From positions 7,009,911-7,073,910 of the forward strand of contig CM029121.1 of the NCBI GenBank assembly GCA_016859345.1: DNA of 64,000 nt. Direction: 5' to 3'. The translations under genes and the position numbers were made by a program. The notes beneath the pieces are model-generated. The model did not search any database. It was given only the letters and a program-made list of their open reading frames with translations, and had not been told where the DNA came from. The DNA comes from Istiophorus platypterus (Eukaryota; Chordata; Actinopteri; Istiophoriformes; Istiophoridae). This document shows, in pieces, positions 1-12,022 of this stretch (within the stretch, counting starts at the first letter, position 1; every line of letters starts with the position of its first letter).

Positions 1-1
1 A

Positions 2-14
<13 letters not shown>

Positions 15-41
<27 letters not shown>
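15..41. repeat. (GA)n microsatellite
   Basis: About 13 GA units upstream of pllp, probably in or near its 5' UTR. Confidence 0.9.
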
Positions 42-445
42 CAAGGCGTAGACAGACTCTCACACCACCTCCATTACACACCTGTCAGAGCAGGTGGAGC
101 AGTAACAACTGAATATATGAACCCGGAGATTGCACTGGAGGACTTCTCTTTACTCATTTGGACTGTTTTTCCTTTTGATTTTTTTTAACAATCAAGACTT
201 TGCACATTTATTTTTTTGTGTAATATTTTAGTTTTGGATGTAATAGAACTTTAATTTGAAGACACTTTGCTGCTGCCACCAGTTGATGTAGCGAATGGTT
301 ACTGAATCCCAACACAGGTGTTTTCTGCAGGAGTGAAGACTGTTCCGGGAGGAACAGGTCCAACAAAGACTCTGGTTTTGAGATCACATCCCAGCCTAAA
401 GGGAGCTCTTTCTGAGGCACAAATCTTCAGATAAACTGCGTGATT

Positions 446-1995
446 ATGGCAGACTTCCCGTCCAAAGTTACCACGGAGACCAGCTCCCCCAACTTCCACA
501 GCTCTCAGCAGGGGGGCAACAGCCTCCGCGGGCTGGCTGCTAATGTCACCACCATGGTGGACAGGTTCTTTGTCCGAAGCATCCCAGCCATCCTCATGAT
601 GGCTGAAATAGTATGTAACCGATCCTGAGCTCCTCTGTTTTTACTCTAATCAACTCTAATCAAAATAAACTAGTTTTCATTTCTATTTGTTTCTGAGGGG
701 CAAAATTCTGCCCTGTTCTTTTCTAATCTGTTTCTGTTGAGCACACTGTGATGGAAACTGCTAAATTTGCTGATTATTAAAGAATAAGGCTGGTGTTACT
801 CCAGACTGGATTTAGCTATGGATTTATACACATTTGGTGCTTTCAAAATAAACTACAGTGCTCATGTTCATCATAATGAACATGAATGTTGCCCAGTGTA
901 AGAGTCTAGCTCATTGGTCTGTTTTTAATAGTTTTTATACAGTATTGAAGCAAAGAAGCAAAGAGAAATATGCTGTTTTAAGGTTTTTGCTATACAACCA
1001 GTGTTTTTTTCAGTTTATTTTTTTTCCTGTGTTTTGTGATCGGTATGAAAATATCATATGTATGTAATGTATTTTACTCCCTGTTAGTAATGTTGCCTCT
1101 TATTTTGTGCATTTTTTCCTTATTTTATACTAAAAGTCAAAACTTGCCTTTATCTATTGTAATATTTTACTTTGATATAACAGCAGCAAGAGTGTGTAAA
1201 AAAATAAACTGAAGAACTTGTCTGGATAGAGTGTCTGTAATCTAGGATCAGTTATACAAACAAGTTTGCTAAATACACATCTTGTTATATTCATTATCGA
1301 GAACTTAAAGGCAAAACCACACTATGCGATAAACTTGTGGCATTGCAGGCAGAAAAGCAGCACTAGATAAAACACTTTTTAAAGTTTCAGTTTGTTAATT
1401 ATGAATCTCAATCAACAAAAAATATGACTGTCATTGTTAAAAGCCTCTGGCCTTTGCCTTGCAGTGTGCTCACAGTTTGACTGGTTGGTTATGTTTCTCT
1501 ACTGCTTAATTTTAAGATTAAATGGAGTACAGAGGTAATCAAGGTAACAGTATTTAGCTTCAGCTCAGACTCATTTTCCCCCTCAGTGTTGTGTTTGCTT
1601 TAGACTGTCCACACAGAAGACATGTGACATTAGAGATGATTGACAGGTGAAGATCTTTGTCCCCGGAGGCCCGGTTCCCTCCTGACCATCCTATTCTTAC
1701 ACTGGACCTATTTAGTACTTCAAGGACAGATGGACCACTGTTAATGTAGGGCCGGATAGGATGATGTAAGCAGTAGTTTGAATAGCTGTATTCAAAAGGT
1801 TTATTGAATCTGGTAATGTTTGTGAGGTGTGGCAACAATTACCGTGAGAATACAGCAAAGCGTTACCTACCCGTTCAATCACTCATTAATAATTAATTTA
1901 GCATGTTTCAATATTTCCCCCACAAATGATAATTACAGATGCCAGCTTTTTAGCCCATATATTGAAGTATATCAAAAGCAACCTGTGTGTGTGTC

Positions 1996-2035
<40 letters not shown>

Positions 2036-5000
2036 TGTGTGTGTGTGTATGTACAGGTAAATGGGCTTCCCTTACAAGTTATTCCAGTTTGAACAAACAA
2101 GCAATACTAACACAACAACAGGGATTCTTAATAGAGGGCCTCAGATGTCGGTTACTGTGGCGTATGGTCTAGCAATGTTTAAATGGATAGAGTTATGTTA
2201 TCCAAAGGCTAAAAAGCAGGGAACTTTGTCTCATTATAGTAAAACCAGAGTAAGTTTAGTTTTAGTACAGCATATACTGTAGGTATTAAAATAACAGTAT
2301 TTACCACTACTTAGTTGATGCTGAGCAATATTGGCATTCATTTTTGAGGTGTGTTTTTAGCCACCCAACTAATGTAAGTACAAAATTCAAGCTGCTTTCA
2401 GCTGTGGTTTAGTCTTCACCAAGTCCTGAGTGAAACATCCAGCTATTTAGCTGCTAAATGCTCCAATATGTTCTTCAGCTGGTCCCTCACTTTGCTGTTT
2501 CCTCTGAGAATATTGAATGGAGCAAAAGTAAAATATATTATGAATCCTTTCAGTTTTAAGAGTGCATGTGGTTTTAAGTGACTAGGTAATTAAGATTCAA
2601 ACTATGTTAATTATTTATATTATGGCACTGTTTTAGTTTCTGGAAAAATAATTAAATATCAGGGGGACCATGGCCAGGTTTTGGAGCATGTGATTCTCCA
2701 ATCTACCTGGGAAAGTCTGGAAGGGAACTCACTGTCTCCTGCAGTCCAGTATACTCTATGGCGTGTCCTTGAGCAAGGCACTTAAGTCCAGCACCCTATT
2801 TTACATTGCAAACAGTAGTGGTAGCAGATGCAGTGTTTACTTCCATTATCAGACTGACTGTAACTGTGTGAATGTGAAGCTGGCCTTCAAGAGCTTAGTG
2901 AGCTTGAATTGGATTTAAAAACTTTGAAAACCAAGCAGTGTCTCCACCTTGATTCTCATAGTGGCTCATTTTAGTTTCAACTTGACTTGCAACTGTTAAA
3001 TCTCAGTCAAAGCTTGTATGATAACAGTTTCTCGCTGCTACTATTTAAAAGTTGTTGTTGTTGTTTTGTTTTTTTTTTTACTTTAAGCTTGATCTTCATT
3101 AAACAAAATTTTACTGGTTTTCCAGTTATACTCACTTTTAACCCAGAGTTGAGAAAGAGTCAGATGTTTTCAAGGATTATTGAAATGAATATTCAGTTAA
3201 CCTAATCTTTATTCAATAGCATGTCAAAGACTCTGTGTGTGTTTGTGTGCATGTGTGTGTGTGTGTGAGTGTGTGTGTGTGTGTGTGTGTAATCAAACGT
3301 TTTTCTTTCTACATCAATGCATTTATTCATCTTTAATTAGTCCTCAATTCAAAGAACAACTGGTTCCCTGTTTCAAAATTTCAGCTCCTTATGCAATGTC
3401 AATAAACAATGTGCCACATGAATGTTTTATTGGAAAACACATATACATAATATACTCTATAAACACTGAAGATTGTTATAGGGTGGATGGTTTACCATGA
3501 TAGATGCTTTAACCTGGGCAGTGAAATAAGGACAAAGTACGAAATACAGGCAAATAAAGTTTGCTTTCTGGTGAACATAGTGGAGTGTTTAGCAGCTGAA
3601 GAGTCAGATATTTTCTAATTGCCAATGTTGCTCTTTTTTGGCTGTATGTTTGCTAAAATAACATACATAACATAGCTCTTTGCTAACATGTTAGCCATAT
3701 CCGCTTAATGGGGTAATATTAAGTCAGTGTTGTGTTAATGCAGATTTGGAGAGAAAAAATGTGAACTTGTCCTTTAACAGTTGTATTAGTATATAACTGG
3801 TTGAGATAGAGGCTACAAGTTATCTCCAGTGTGATTTCAGTTACCAACACATTCATTCAATTCACATTATATATTAAGGTTTTTTTTAAAAAATGGATTT
3901 TTATATAATTGCAGTTTCATTTTTTATTATTTTTTTCTGGGTTGTTGTTGTTGTTGTTGTTTTTGTTGTTGTTTTTTACTTTTAGCACTTGTAAGTGTCT
4001 TTTTCAATTCAACTCGCTCTTCTTTGTCGGCCTTTCCTGTTCTCTCTCTCACCTCTCTAGTTTCTGGGGCTGCTCCAATGGGCGTTGATAGTCAGCGCCC
4101 CGTACACAATGGTGCCAGCATACGGCTGGGTGCTGTTTGTTGCCCTCACTCTGTGGATCCTCACCACTATCCTCTTCCTCATGATCCTGTTTAGAGCCCA
4201 GCGAAAACTCACCATCGTCCCCTGGCCCCTGATGGTGAGGAGGGAGGGGGGAGGGGAGGAGGAGGGAAGGAAATGGGAGAAAGGTGGAAGGAACCTTGCT
4301 TTGGTCACACTAAATAAAGTTACCGTTTATTCCAGGGTATGAAGAAAGTAGTTCAACTTTGCTCTTATTTAGCAGTTTCTGGCATTAAAGCACAAAAAAA
4401 CTTGATATCAGGGACTGGTCTAATTTTGGTGGAAAATTGTGAGTTCAAATAGGAGCCCATCACTCATAGTAAAAATTAGCCTTTAAAATGAAGCAATTTA
4501 CCTCATGTCACCCTCTGATGAGACATGAACTCTGCCACCTCCTAGGAAAGATCTTAGGACACCCACGGCATCAAATGCATTCAGGAAAAGGTGCATAAGC
4601 AAGAATAAGTAAACATCATGGATCATTTTGATCAAATGAAAAGACAAAATAAGACAATGAAGTAGGTTATGAAATCAAAATGGCAAGACAGCGGTTCAAG
4701 GGTAAACACACCAACACAAAGGAATGAAAGGGCAGGATATAGAAAAGCTAACAAGGGTAAAAGAGGAGAGAGGAAGGTTGAGCATGAGCGCAACATAAAA
4801 ATACGGAACAATTAATGAAAGACAGGAGAAAAAATGTCACTAATGTTTCTGCTCCTCTGCCAGGTGATGGGATATCACGGCATAGCCACGGTCCTCTGTC
4901 TAACTGCCTTCCTGGCCAACGCTGCATCCGTCAGGTCTTTCTACCACAGCTATTACTATGGACATATGGCTGCTGCCGCTGTAAGACGCCTGACACCTCT

Positions 5001-6025
5001 CACTCTGACTCACATGCAAAGACCTGCTTAAATATACAAGAAACACTCTAAGATCACTGTCTGATATGTATGTTATGTCCCATTTGTCTGTCGTCAACAG
5101 ACAAATATCTGTGTTTTACCCTCCCTCCTTCCCTGTCACTACCACCACTGTTTAAAAGTGTATTTCTGAATCTTTATCTTTAGGCTGTGGTAAATACAAA
5201 AAGCCAGAACTTGAAGGGTAACAAGGAGGAAGGTGAAACTTTTTTATGTTTATCATTTTCTACCATCTCATTTCTCACTTGACTGGAAAACATGTCATGT
5301 GCCTTTGTATCTTTTGGACAAAAGTCGCCACTGGCTCCTCCCCTCTGCTCTTTAAAGCGCAGAGGTATTAAATTTGAAAAAAACAAAAAACAAATTTGAG
5401 ATGTGAGGTGGAAGCAGATTCACAGAACTACATCGAAAGGTAATTTGTGTTTGTGCATGTTCGTGTGTGAGAGAGACAGAGAGAGAGAAAACAAAAATTG
5501 CAAAGTAAAGTTGGTCAGTCTCAGGAAATGTAAGTTAATACACTTTGATATTCTTTCCAACAGGCTAAAGTCCATGCTGGTTAATTGCTACAATACCATT
5601 TAGCACATGAATTCACAGTCACACACACACACGCACGCAAACATATATACTGCCCTGCCCTTGTCACACATTCTTATCAGTGGGCATTTTACTGCCTTTG
5701 AGGCACACACCGGTGAAGAAGCATTTATTGTGTATAATGGCCTATTATTGCAAGGTTAAAGCTCACAAGTTACTAGCATCTTTAGAGATATGAATACATA
5801 AAGATATTGAAAATTTCCGACATTTGCTGTGCTGTCAGAAGTCATTCAGGGTGTAATTGTCTCCTCCACCCTTTTCACTTCCTGTCGCTGTCTCCGTCTG
5901 TCTTTCTTTCTGCCCAGTTCTTCGGTGCTGTAGTGACTCTGGCGTATGGGGTCAGTGCTTTCTTTTCCTATTTGGACTGGAGGGGAGATGGAGGAAATGC
6001 TGCCACCAGCACAGTGCCAACCTAG
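446..6025 (+). CDS. pllp: Plasmolipin, four-pass MARVEL-domain membrane protein
   Basis: Coding exons are 446-610, 4061-4234, 4864-4980 and 5918-6025. All junctions are GT-AG and phase 0, giving 564 nt and 187 residues (human about 182). The start MADFPSKV matches the family's MAEFPSKV opening, and PAYGWV, VPWPL and AYGVSAFFSY are family signatures. Four hydrophobic segments are visible, at about residues 46-68, 77-99, 114-136 and 153-170, with both short tails presumably cytosolic. Plasmolipin is a proteolipid of myelin and apical or endosomal epithelial membranes, linked to raft organisation and vesicle sorting. Intron 1 is 3.45 kb. The 3' end has AATAAA at 6443. The gene converges on arl2bp. 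Identity is very likely; the transcription start is not determined. Confidence 0.95.
1984..2049. repeat. (GT)n microsatellite
   Basis: GT repeats with a few CT interruptions in pllp intron 1. Confidence 0.9.
2400..2525. repeat. Dispersed percomorph repeat fragment
   Basis: Contains TTTAGCTGCTAAATGCTCCA and a following TTCAGCTGG block, which recur in a dispersed percomorph repeat. Related wording (GTGGAG...TTTAGCAGCTGAAGAG) appears at about 3580 and again at about 38120. Family name not known to me. Confidence 0.35.
2650..2925. repeat. Degenerate SINE-like teleost repeat
   Basis: The phrase GTGTCCTTGAGCAAGGCACT, followed about 100 bases later by a GACTGTAACTGTGTGAATGTG block and a TTCAAGAGCTT block, is a combination common in dispersed fish SINE/MITE repeats. 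It is recognised from memory; boundaries are approximate. Confidence 0.4.
3234..3290. repeat. (GT)n microsatellite
   Basis: GT repeats with ATGT and GAGT interruptions in pllp intron 1. Confidence 0.9.
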
Positions 6026-6442
6026 GACTCTAACCTTCAACGCTGCTCCTTGGCAAAGACTCCTCATGTTTTCATTCCTTCAAGATACTGTAGTGATTTG
6101 GATAGTGTAGTGTTGATACTCAACCTTTAACACACTGTAACTTGACTATTACTGCTGACTCCGGTAACCCAACCTGACCTCACCCCAGTAATAAGATGAA
6201 ACCTAATCCAGATAGAAGATGTTCACTAGTTCACTTTCAGACAAACTCAGTAGACTTCTACCTTTGCACTGTGAAAAAAGGGTTGAATATAAACACTGGA
6301 TTATCCACATAAAACTTAGATATCGATACTGCATCTCAGCAGCATAGCATGAACACAATATTTCTTTGAAGGGACACTGGTGGCTACACAGTCAGGCCTT
6401 TTTAAAATGATATAAATTAAATAATAATATTGTAAATCCACA

Positions 6443-6448
6443 AATAAA
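6443..6448 (+). other. pllp polyadenylation signal AATAAA
   Basis: AATAAA about 420 bases after the pllp stop, in an AT-rich 3' UTR. A second AATAAA near 7705 could serve a longer transcript overlapping the arl2bp 3' UTR. Confidence 0.6.
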
Positions 6449-6609
6449 GCCAAGGGGGCCTTTATTTACAGGTAATACCAATGGCGTTGCTTACAGAGAA
6501 TGAAAGGGCTAAATATGTGCATTATAAGTGTGTCATTATAGTAAGAGCATAATATAGTTACTAACACACCTGGCTTGTATTTTAATGTAGACATGAGATG
6601 ACTCACTAT

Positions 6610-6885
6610 GTACTTAAAGCAATAGTTTGGAGTTTTATGAAATTTCCAAAATTCATCTGCTTGCCAAGAGTTAGATAAATTGGTACCACTCACATGCCTG
6701 TGCTGTATATATGAAGCCACTGCCAGCAGCTGGAAGCTAAGCGAAGCTGAGCACTAAGACAAAACAAGGGGAACCAGCTTGCCCGGCTCTGTCTGAGGGT
6801 ACCACAGTCCCCTCGCCAGCACCTCCAACACTCATCAATTAACACATAAATGTAAAAACCAGTGTAAAACATTTTTTGAATACAG
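6610..6885. repeat. Dispersed percomorph repeat with ordered diagnostic blocks
   Basis: Ordered blocks match a very common percomorph dispersed repeat: AATAGTTTGGAGTTTTATGAA, CTTGCCAAGAGTTAGAT, TGGTACCACTC, ATATGAAGCCACTGCCAGCAG, and GGCTCTGTCTGAGGGTA, then CAGCACCTCCAAC and CAATTAACACATAAATGT. It lies between the converging pllp and arl2bp genes. Recognition is from memory and edges are approximate. Confidence 0.5.
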
Positions 6886-7897
6886 ATAGATTTCAAAGAT
6901 TAATAAATATTTCAATTTTGGAGCCAATGGATGTGGCCAAAACTACTTGAAAGAAAATAGAATCACTCGGTCAAATGGTGTAATTACTAACTTTGAGGCA
7001 ACAACTTGTATTTTTGCATCATTACCATAAAAGGAGTAGAAGATATGATGTAGATAGTCGGTGACATAAAAATCAGATTTGCACCATGACATATTTCCGT
7101 TCCTTCGTGAATGTGGGACTTGAGAGGGAGGAAGAAAAGATTCAACACCCTGGTTAAAAGAACTTAGTACAAACTTGACAGCTTGAACTTTGACACCAAA
7201 GTCTGATTTTAAATGTTTCTACTGTGGACTCCTAGGTAATGTGTTATGTCTAGGTTCTGCTCTCCATTAGGGAGAAACATGGTGGAACATAATTGTTGAG
7301 TTTATTTTTCATTTTGTGTACCATACAGAGTATGGTCTTGCTCTCATAAACTGACAAGGCAGCAGAGGAAGGTGTGATGAATGACGGTTTTTATTGTAAC
7401 TGTGTCCTGCAGAAATCTATATTTAATTTCCTTTATTGAATATCCAGAAAATAGGCCTTGCTAACATGGGCTAAAATGAAACCTTATCAGTTAATTTTAT
7501 AGATTTCAAAGAGCTGATGAAAATAAAAATATGAATTTAAAAGGTTGCAAAATATACTTTATTAATCAAAAATTTATTGAATCAAACATTCCTCAACCCT
7601 CGTTGTACTGTATGTGCCTTTATAAAATATGTGTTTTTGTACCAAGAATTCAAACACTAGTGAAACCCTGTGGTCACAGCTAGGACTCAACCATGTACTT
7701 GTTCAAATAAAGCATTTGGTCATTTCAGTGAAAGGTTTTTAACTATTTAATTAGAAACATCCCTCTACTAACAAATGTTACATTTACAGTATCTCAGCAG
7801 TCAAATAAATATACTCTTACATTTAAAACTGCCATGTTAAGATATGTAGAAAACATTTTTGAAATCTTACTGGAAACTGTAAATCTTATTTTTGACT

Positions 7898-7961
7898 GCA
7901 TGCATGCATGCACGCACACACGCACACGCACACACACGCACACACACACACACACACATAC
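7898..7961. repeat. (GCAT)n/(CA)n compound microsatellite
   Basis: TGCATGCATGCATGC grading into CGCACA and CA units, in the probable arl2bp 3' UTR. Confidence 0.9.
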
Positions 7962-8693
7962 AAGCATGCAAGCACTATATACATTAAAAATCAATTTCAC
8001 AGGCATGAGACTCAATCTAATGAGTTTTCAAACTGAGCAAATACTTAAAACTTCACATAACATATATTAGTTCTGCTACACTCTTTTCTTATGAAAAAAC
8101 AAATCAGGAAGAGAGAGCAGAATCAAACATTCAATTGTGTAAAATGGTTTCCCTACTTACTAAGGGATCCGTTGACGAACTGTTTTTATACAAGAATCCA
8201 TAGAATAACCTGAAATCAAACAATTGCCTTGTACAAGCACCACAATTTTGGGTTCCTACTCCCCAACCAGGCAGAATTCATCAACATAAAACTTGAGATA
8301 CCTGTGAATAAGAGGATGATTGTAAAATTAAGATGAGGCCTCCCTCACTTCAAATCCCAGTTTAAGAGATGTGAATATTTCAAGCTGTCATTATATCCAG
8401 TGCGATGTTTCGGGACTCCCTCTTTAACATAGAGATTGCAGGTCTTAAACCCACATACATTACACGCACCACATAAAACACATGGGAATGCATACATGAA
8501 TTTGCCATTAAGGGCTATTTGTACACAGACTGTAGATTTTTAGAGTTTATCCTAAAGCTCACCATCAGGGTACAAAAGTCACAAACTCACTGACAACAAG
8601 CTGACAACTGTCTGAAGGCCCATTGATAAATATTTACATAAGCACATGGCAGAAGAGGCAATTCTAGTTTTTGACTTTTTGAGTGTGTGAGGG

Positions 8694-11600
8694 TCATTGT
8701 GATTCAGTGGAGCTGGTGTGTTTGGAGCCTGCTGGGATCAGAGATGTGACCACCAGTCCCTGACTCAGGTCCAGACCTCGGCCCTCCTTCTCCTAGAAAC
8801 ACGCAGATACACAAAGCTGGTATTAAAGCAAATTACCTCAAACAAATACACACGCATGCACACACATAAGAACACGTGCACACACACCCACACACAGTGG
8901 GTAGTGGGCTTTATTTTAAATGACACATAGCGATCTGTGAGAAAAAGTTGTCATTTGAAGTATGGTGCCTTGTAAGAGCCAGTTTAGCAAATATTTATTT
9001 GTAATGTTTTTATTTATGTTGTTATTATATGTTGTAATATTATTGAGTTTCATGCAACAGTTGATTTATATTTTAACATTGTATTATAGTTAGATTATGC
9101 TCAGGTTACATTTATATTTTTTTAGCTTTTTTAAGTGCTAGAATACAATACATATATTCTTTTTATTCAAGGCTTATTTATTTCTTATACTTCTGGTTTA
9201 AAATGAAGTTTAGTAATGATGTGGTGCATGTAGTAACATGCAGTAACATGTAGAGAAGTTTGCAAATTCAGAATCAAACAAACATTTGACTGCTAATACC
9301 TTGTTTACAGTGTGACGTTGTGTAAATGTAATAGAATATCAAATAAACTCTCATTCACTTTCCTCTTTGCCTCCTGGAATTCTTAGTACACTAGTTTAAT
9401 TCACAGGGAAGTTGGATTTAATTAAATTAGTCAAAGCTATGAGCCGACAGAGACCAGTTCCCAGTTATGGAATACAGCATCAACTGTCAATATGTCAACC
9501 AGCTCAAGGAGAAAATCCTGTTTCATAAATCTAAAAATCTGTTGTTTCTTCACATATATTGGGTTGGGATTCTCAAAAAATCCAGCTTTAAAGATTTTCC
9601 AGACAACTCACAGCTCTGTATTCCAGAAACATCTCCTTGAAGGCCATGAAGTCAGTGAATGTCAACAGCATGTCATAGATGTCACCTGGGACCTCATCTT
9701 TATGCTGCCTGCAGACAAAACAGAGACATACAGTACTGTGAATCTCATCATATTTTCAAAGAACTGTTTTGCCATCTAGTGGGCTGTTGCATAATAACAT
9801 TCTTTGGCACAATAGGTGCATCGAGCAAACTGATGTGTGAGCTGACTGGTTGCTCTCAGTGACACCATTACTGCCATCGACTGAATTTAAATTACTAAGT
9901 TGCTGTAAGAGGAAACAGACAGAATGAGATGGCTTCAGGAAAGAGTTGTGGTGGCACATCTTACATGAGCAGCTCTATGAACGTGTTCATGTTGAAGCCA
10001 GGAATCCTCTTCATCAGCTGCTGCTCCAGGTATTTCTCCAGCAAGTCAACCTACACAATGTTGATGAATTAATATGAATTTGGTGTTAGTTTATCTCAAC
10101 ATGATTTGAGAACAACAGTACAAAGTTATAATCTTTAATAGGGCTGAAGGTTGAAATTATATACTGTATGAGATACTGTATACCATATGAGATGTTCAAC
10201 AGAAAAGGCTATATAAATGAGAAATGTCATATTGCTTGAAGACAGGCATGTTATATTAGACCACAGTGAGTTCCCCAACAACTCACATATTCATTGAAGA
10301 TGGGTGTATAGCTGAGTTTGTTCTCGTCGGATTCATCAAACTCAAGGTAGTGTTTCTCCATGAAGCTCTGCTGAAGCTGCTGAAACTCCTCCTCTAAAAG
10401 AATAGGAATGGACAGGTAGAGCATTGTATATCATCACCATAAGCTGTTGAAACACTGAAGATTTGTGTTCAGGAGGATTAGCATACCAGCCTTGTTAAAA
10501 AATCGAAGGATCAAATATTTAAATGTCTTGCCATATCCATATAGAATAAATACTGTTTATTTTATTTTTGCAATATTGGTGACTCAGATTTTTTTTCCAT
10601 AGTATTTTCCCTAAAAGTCATTCACATTTCTCTAACAGAACAAAAATAAACAAGATTGATTGAATTCCACAATATAAGACAATGGCAGTCCCTCTAACTG
10701 TCAAGTTATTGAAAAATGTATCCTACACAAACAATGTGACTGAAGCTGTGTAAAATTGTTTAGAAAAGACTGAAAAAATACACTAAAGCATTTTAAAAGA
10801 GAGTGGTTTCATCTCTAGTCATACCCATAATGATTTCCTCTATGCAGCCAATAACAGCATCAAAAGCAGCATCTGCAGCTGAGGAACTTGAAGGAGGAGA
10901 TTAAGAGATCAAATGGCTTTAAGGTAGAATCAATGAATTTCACTCACAACAGCAGGGAGAATTGTTGTAATATTAACACATGATACGGGCTGTAAACCTG
11001 TCAACTCAAAAGACATAAATCTTTGGTTTGTCAGGAAAGACTCTCTGAGATCTTTAATAAGGCTAAGTAAGCTCCTGCTGTCAGAGTTGCTGTACAGTAT
11101 ACGCTATTTAAACAAATACACATTATGTCATTAGTTAGTAATTTTGCCTTCTCTAGCCGTAGAAATGAGAACTTGAGGACTTGACTTGGATTTGACAGCT
11201 GTGATACTTTACTGCCTTTAGACTTCTCTTGAGCCTTTAAAGCAAAGACTCGAGTCTTGACCCGGTAAAGTCAAGCAATAAATAAAAAGAAACTATAGAC
11301 AGCGACAGACAGGTCTTCCATTACCACACAGCTTTAATATTTAATTTTTTAGGGAAAAACACGGTACATAGCTTCAAATGGAAACCGCTGAAACGCTCCA
11401 TCAGCATTTAGAAAGACTTGAATTGCATCTTAAATTGCAATTAGCTTATGAAGTTATTAGCTTATGCGACTTAGACTTGCCCTACAGTATTTGATCTGAC
11501 TTGAAACTTGTGACAGACTTAAGATTCCACTTATGCTTCAAAAATATTTAGACAACCGACCGGGAAATAGCAATGTTTTCTTCGTCCATGTCGACCATTT

Positions 11601-11958
11601 CTACGATGTTGTCTCTGCAGCTCCTGACGTCTGGAGAAGGGAGAGGGGAGACAAGATGTAGACACGCATGCTTTAGTAACGTTTGCCGATAGAAAAAACA
11701 TACACTGTTTATAAAAAAAAATCTAAAGTTTAGTCACAAAGCTGCTCACAAGACCCGACGGATTTACGGTTGTTTGCCGACTGGCTAAGTAAATGCTAGC
11801 TCACGTTAGCTAAACACATGTGACCTTAAATGAATACAAACTGGAAACGGTTGGCTATATGTCGTATTTTCCCGAAACAAACTGATTACGGACTTCTTAA
11901 ACTGCATTAATGTTAGTTAAATCATTTTAATTTAATTACTTCGTCCCTCGATGTCCAT
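8694..11958 (-). CDS. arl2bp: ADP-ribosylation factor-like 2 binding protein (BART)
   Basis: Coding exons from the 5' end are 11940-11958, 11561-11630, 10825-10886, 10287-10393, 9965-10050, 9612-9708 and 8694-8792. They total 540 nt and 179 residues, with in-frame GT-AG joins. Signature stretches are AADAAFDAVIG, FMEKHYLEFDE, YTPIFNEY, HKDEVPGDIYDMLLTFTDF, AFKEMFLEYRA and EKEGRGLDLS, all matching human ARL2BP (163 residues). The protein binds GTP-loaded ARL2/ARL3 through its BART helical domain and acts at centrosomes, cilia and mitochondria; human loss causes retinitis pigmentosa with ciliary defects. The start is uncertain. An internal ATG (11596-11598, residue 18) would give 162 residues and aligns better with the human N terminus, although the 11958 ATG has a good context. 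Confidence 0.94.
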
Positions 11959-12008
11959 GTTGTTATAACGACTCGTTTACTTGGATGGTAAATAGAGTAC
12001 GTAATGTT

Positions 12009-12022
12009 GTTGCCAAGGAAAC
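12009..12022. promoter_or_regulatory. RFX X-box-like motif upstream of arl2bp
   Basis: GTTGCCAAGGAAAC differs at about one position from the palindromic X-box consensus GTTGCCATGGNAAC bound by RFX factors, the main activators of ciliary genes. It lies 51 bases upstream of the arl2bp ATG at 11958, where a proximal promoter element would be expected. Confidence 0.6.

Larger units (their letters stand above)
611..4060 (+). other. pllp intron 1
   Basis: No exon-like reading frame was recognised. The intron holds (GT)n tracts at 1984-2049 and 3234-3290, a GTT tract at 3940-3976, and old repeat fragments at about 2400-2525 and 2650-2925. The acceptor at 4058-4060 has a strong pyrimidine tract. Confidence 0.6.
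6450..8693. other. Convergent spacer between pllp and arl2bp, 3' UTR sequence
   Basis: No coding exon seen. It contains the 6610-6885 repeat and the probable arl2bp 3' UTR. On the minus strand AATAAA occurs near 7557 and 7571. A (CA)n tract with GCATGC steps lies at 7898-7961. Confidence 0.55.
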
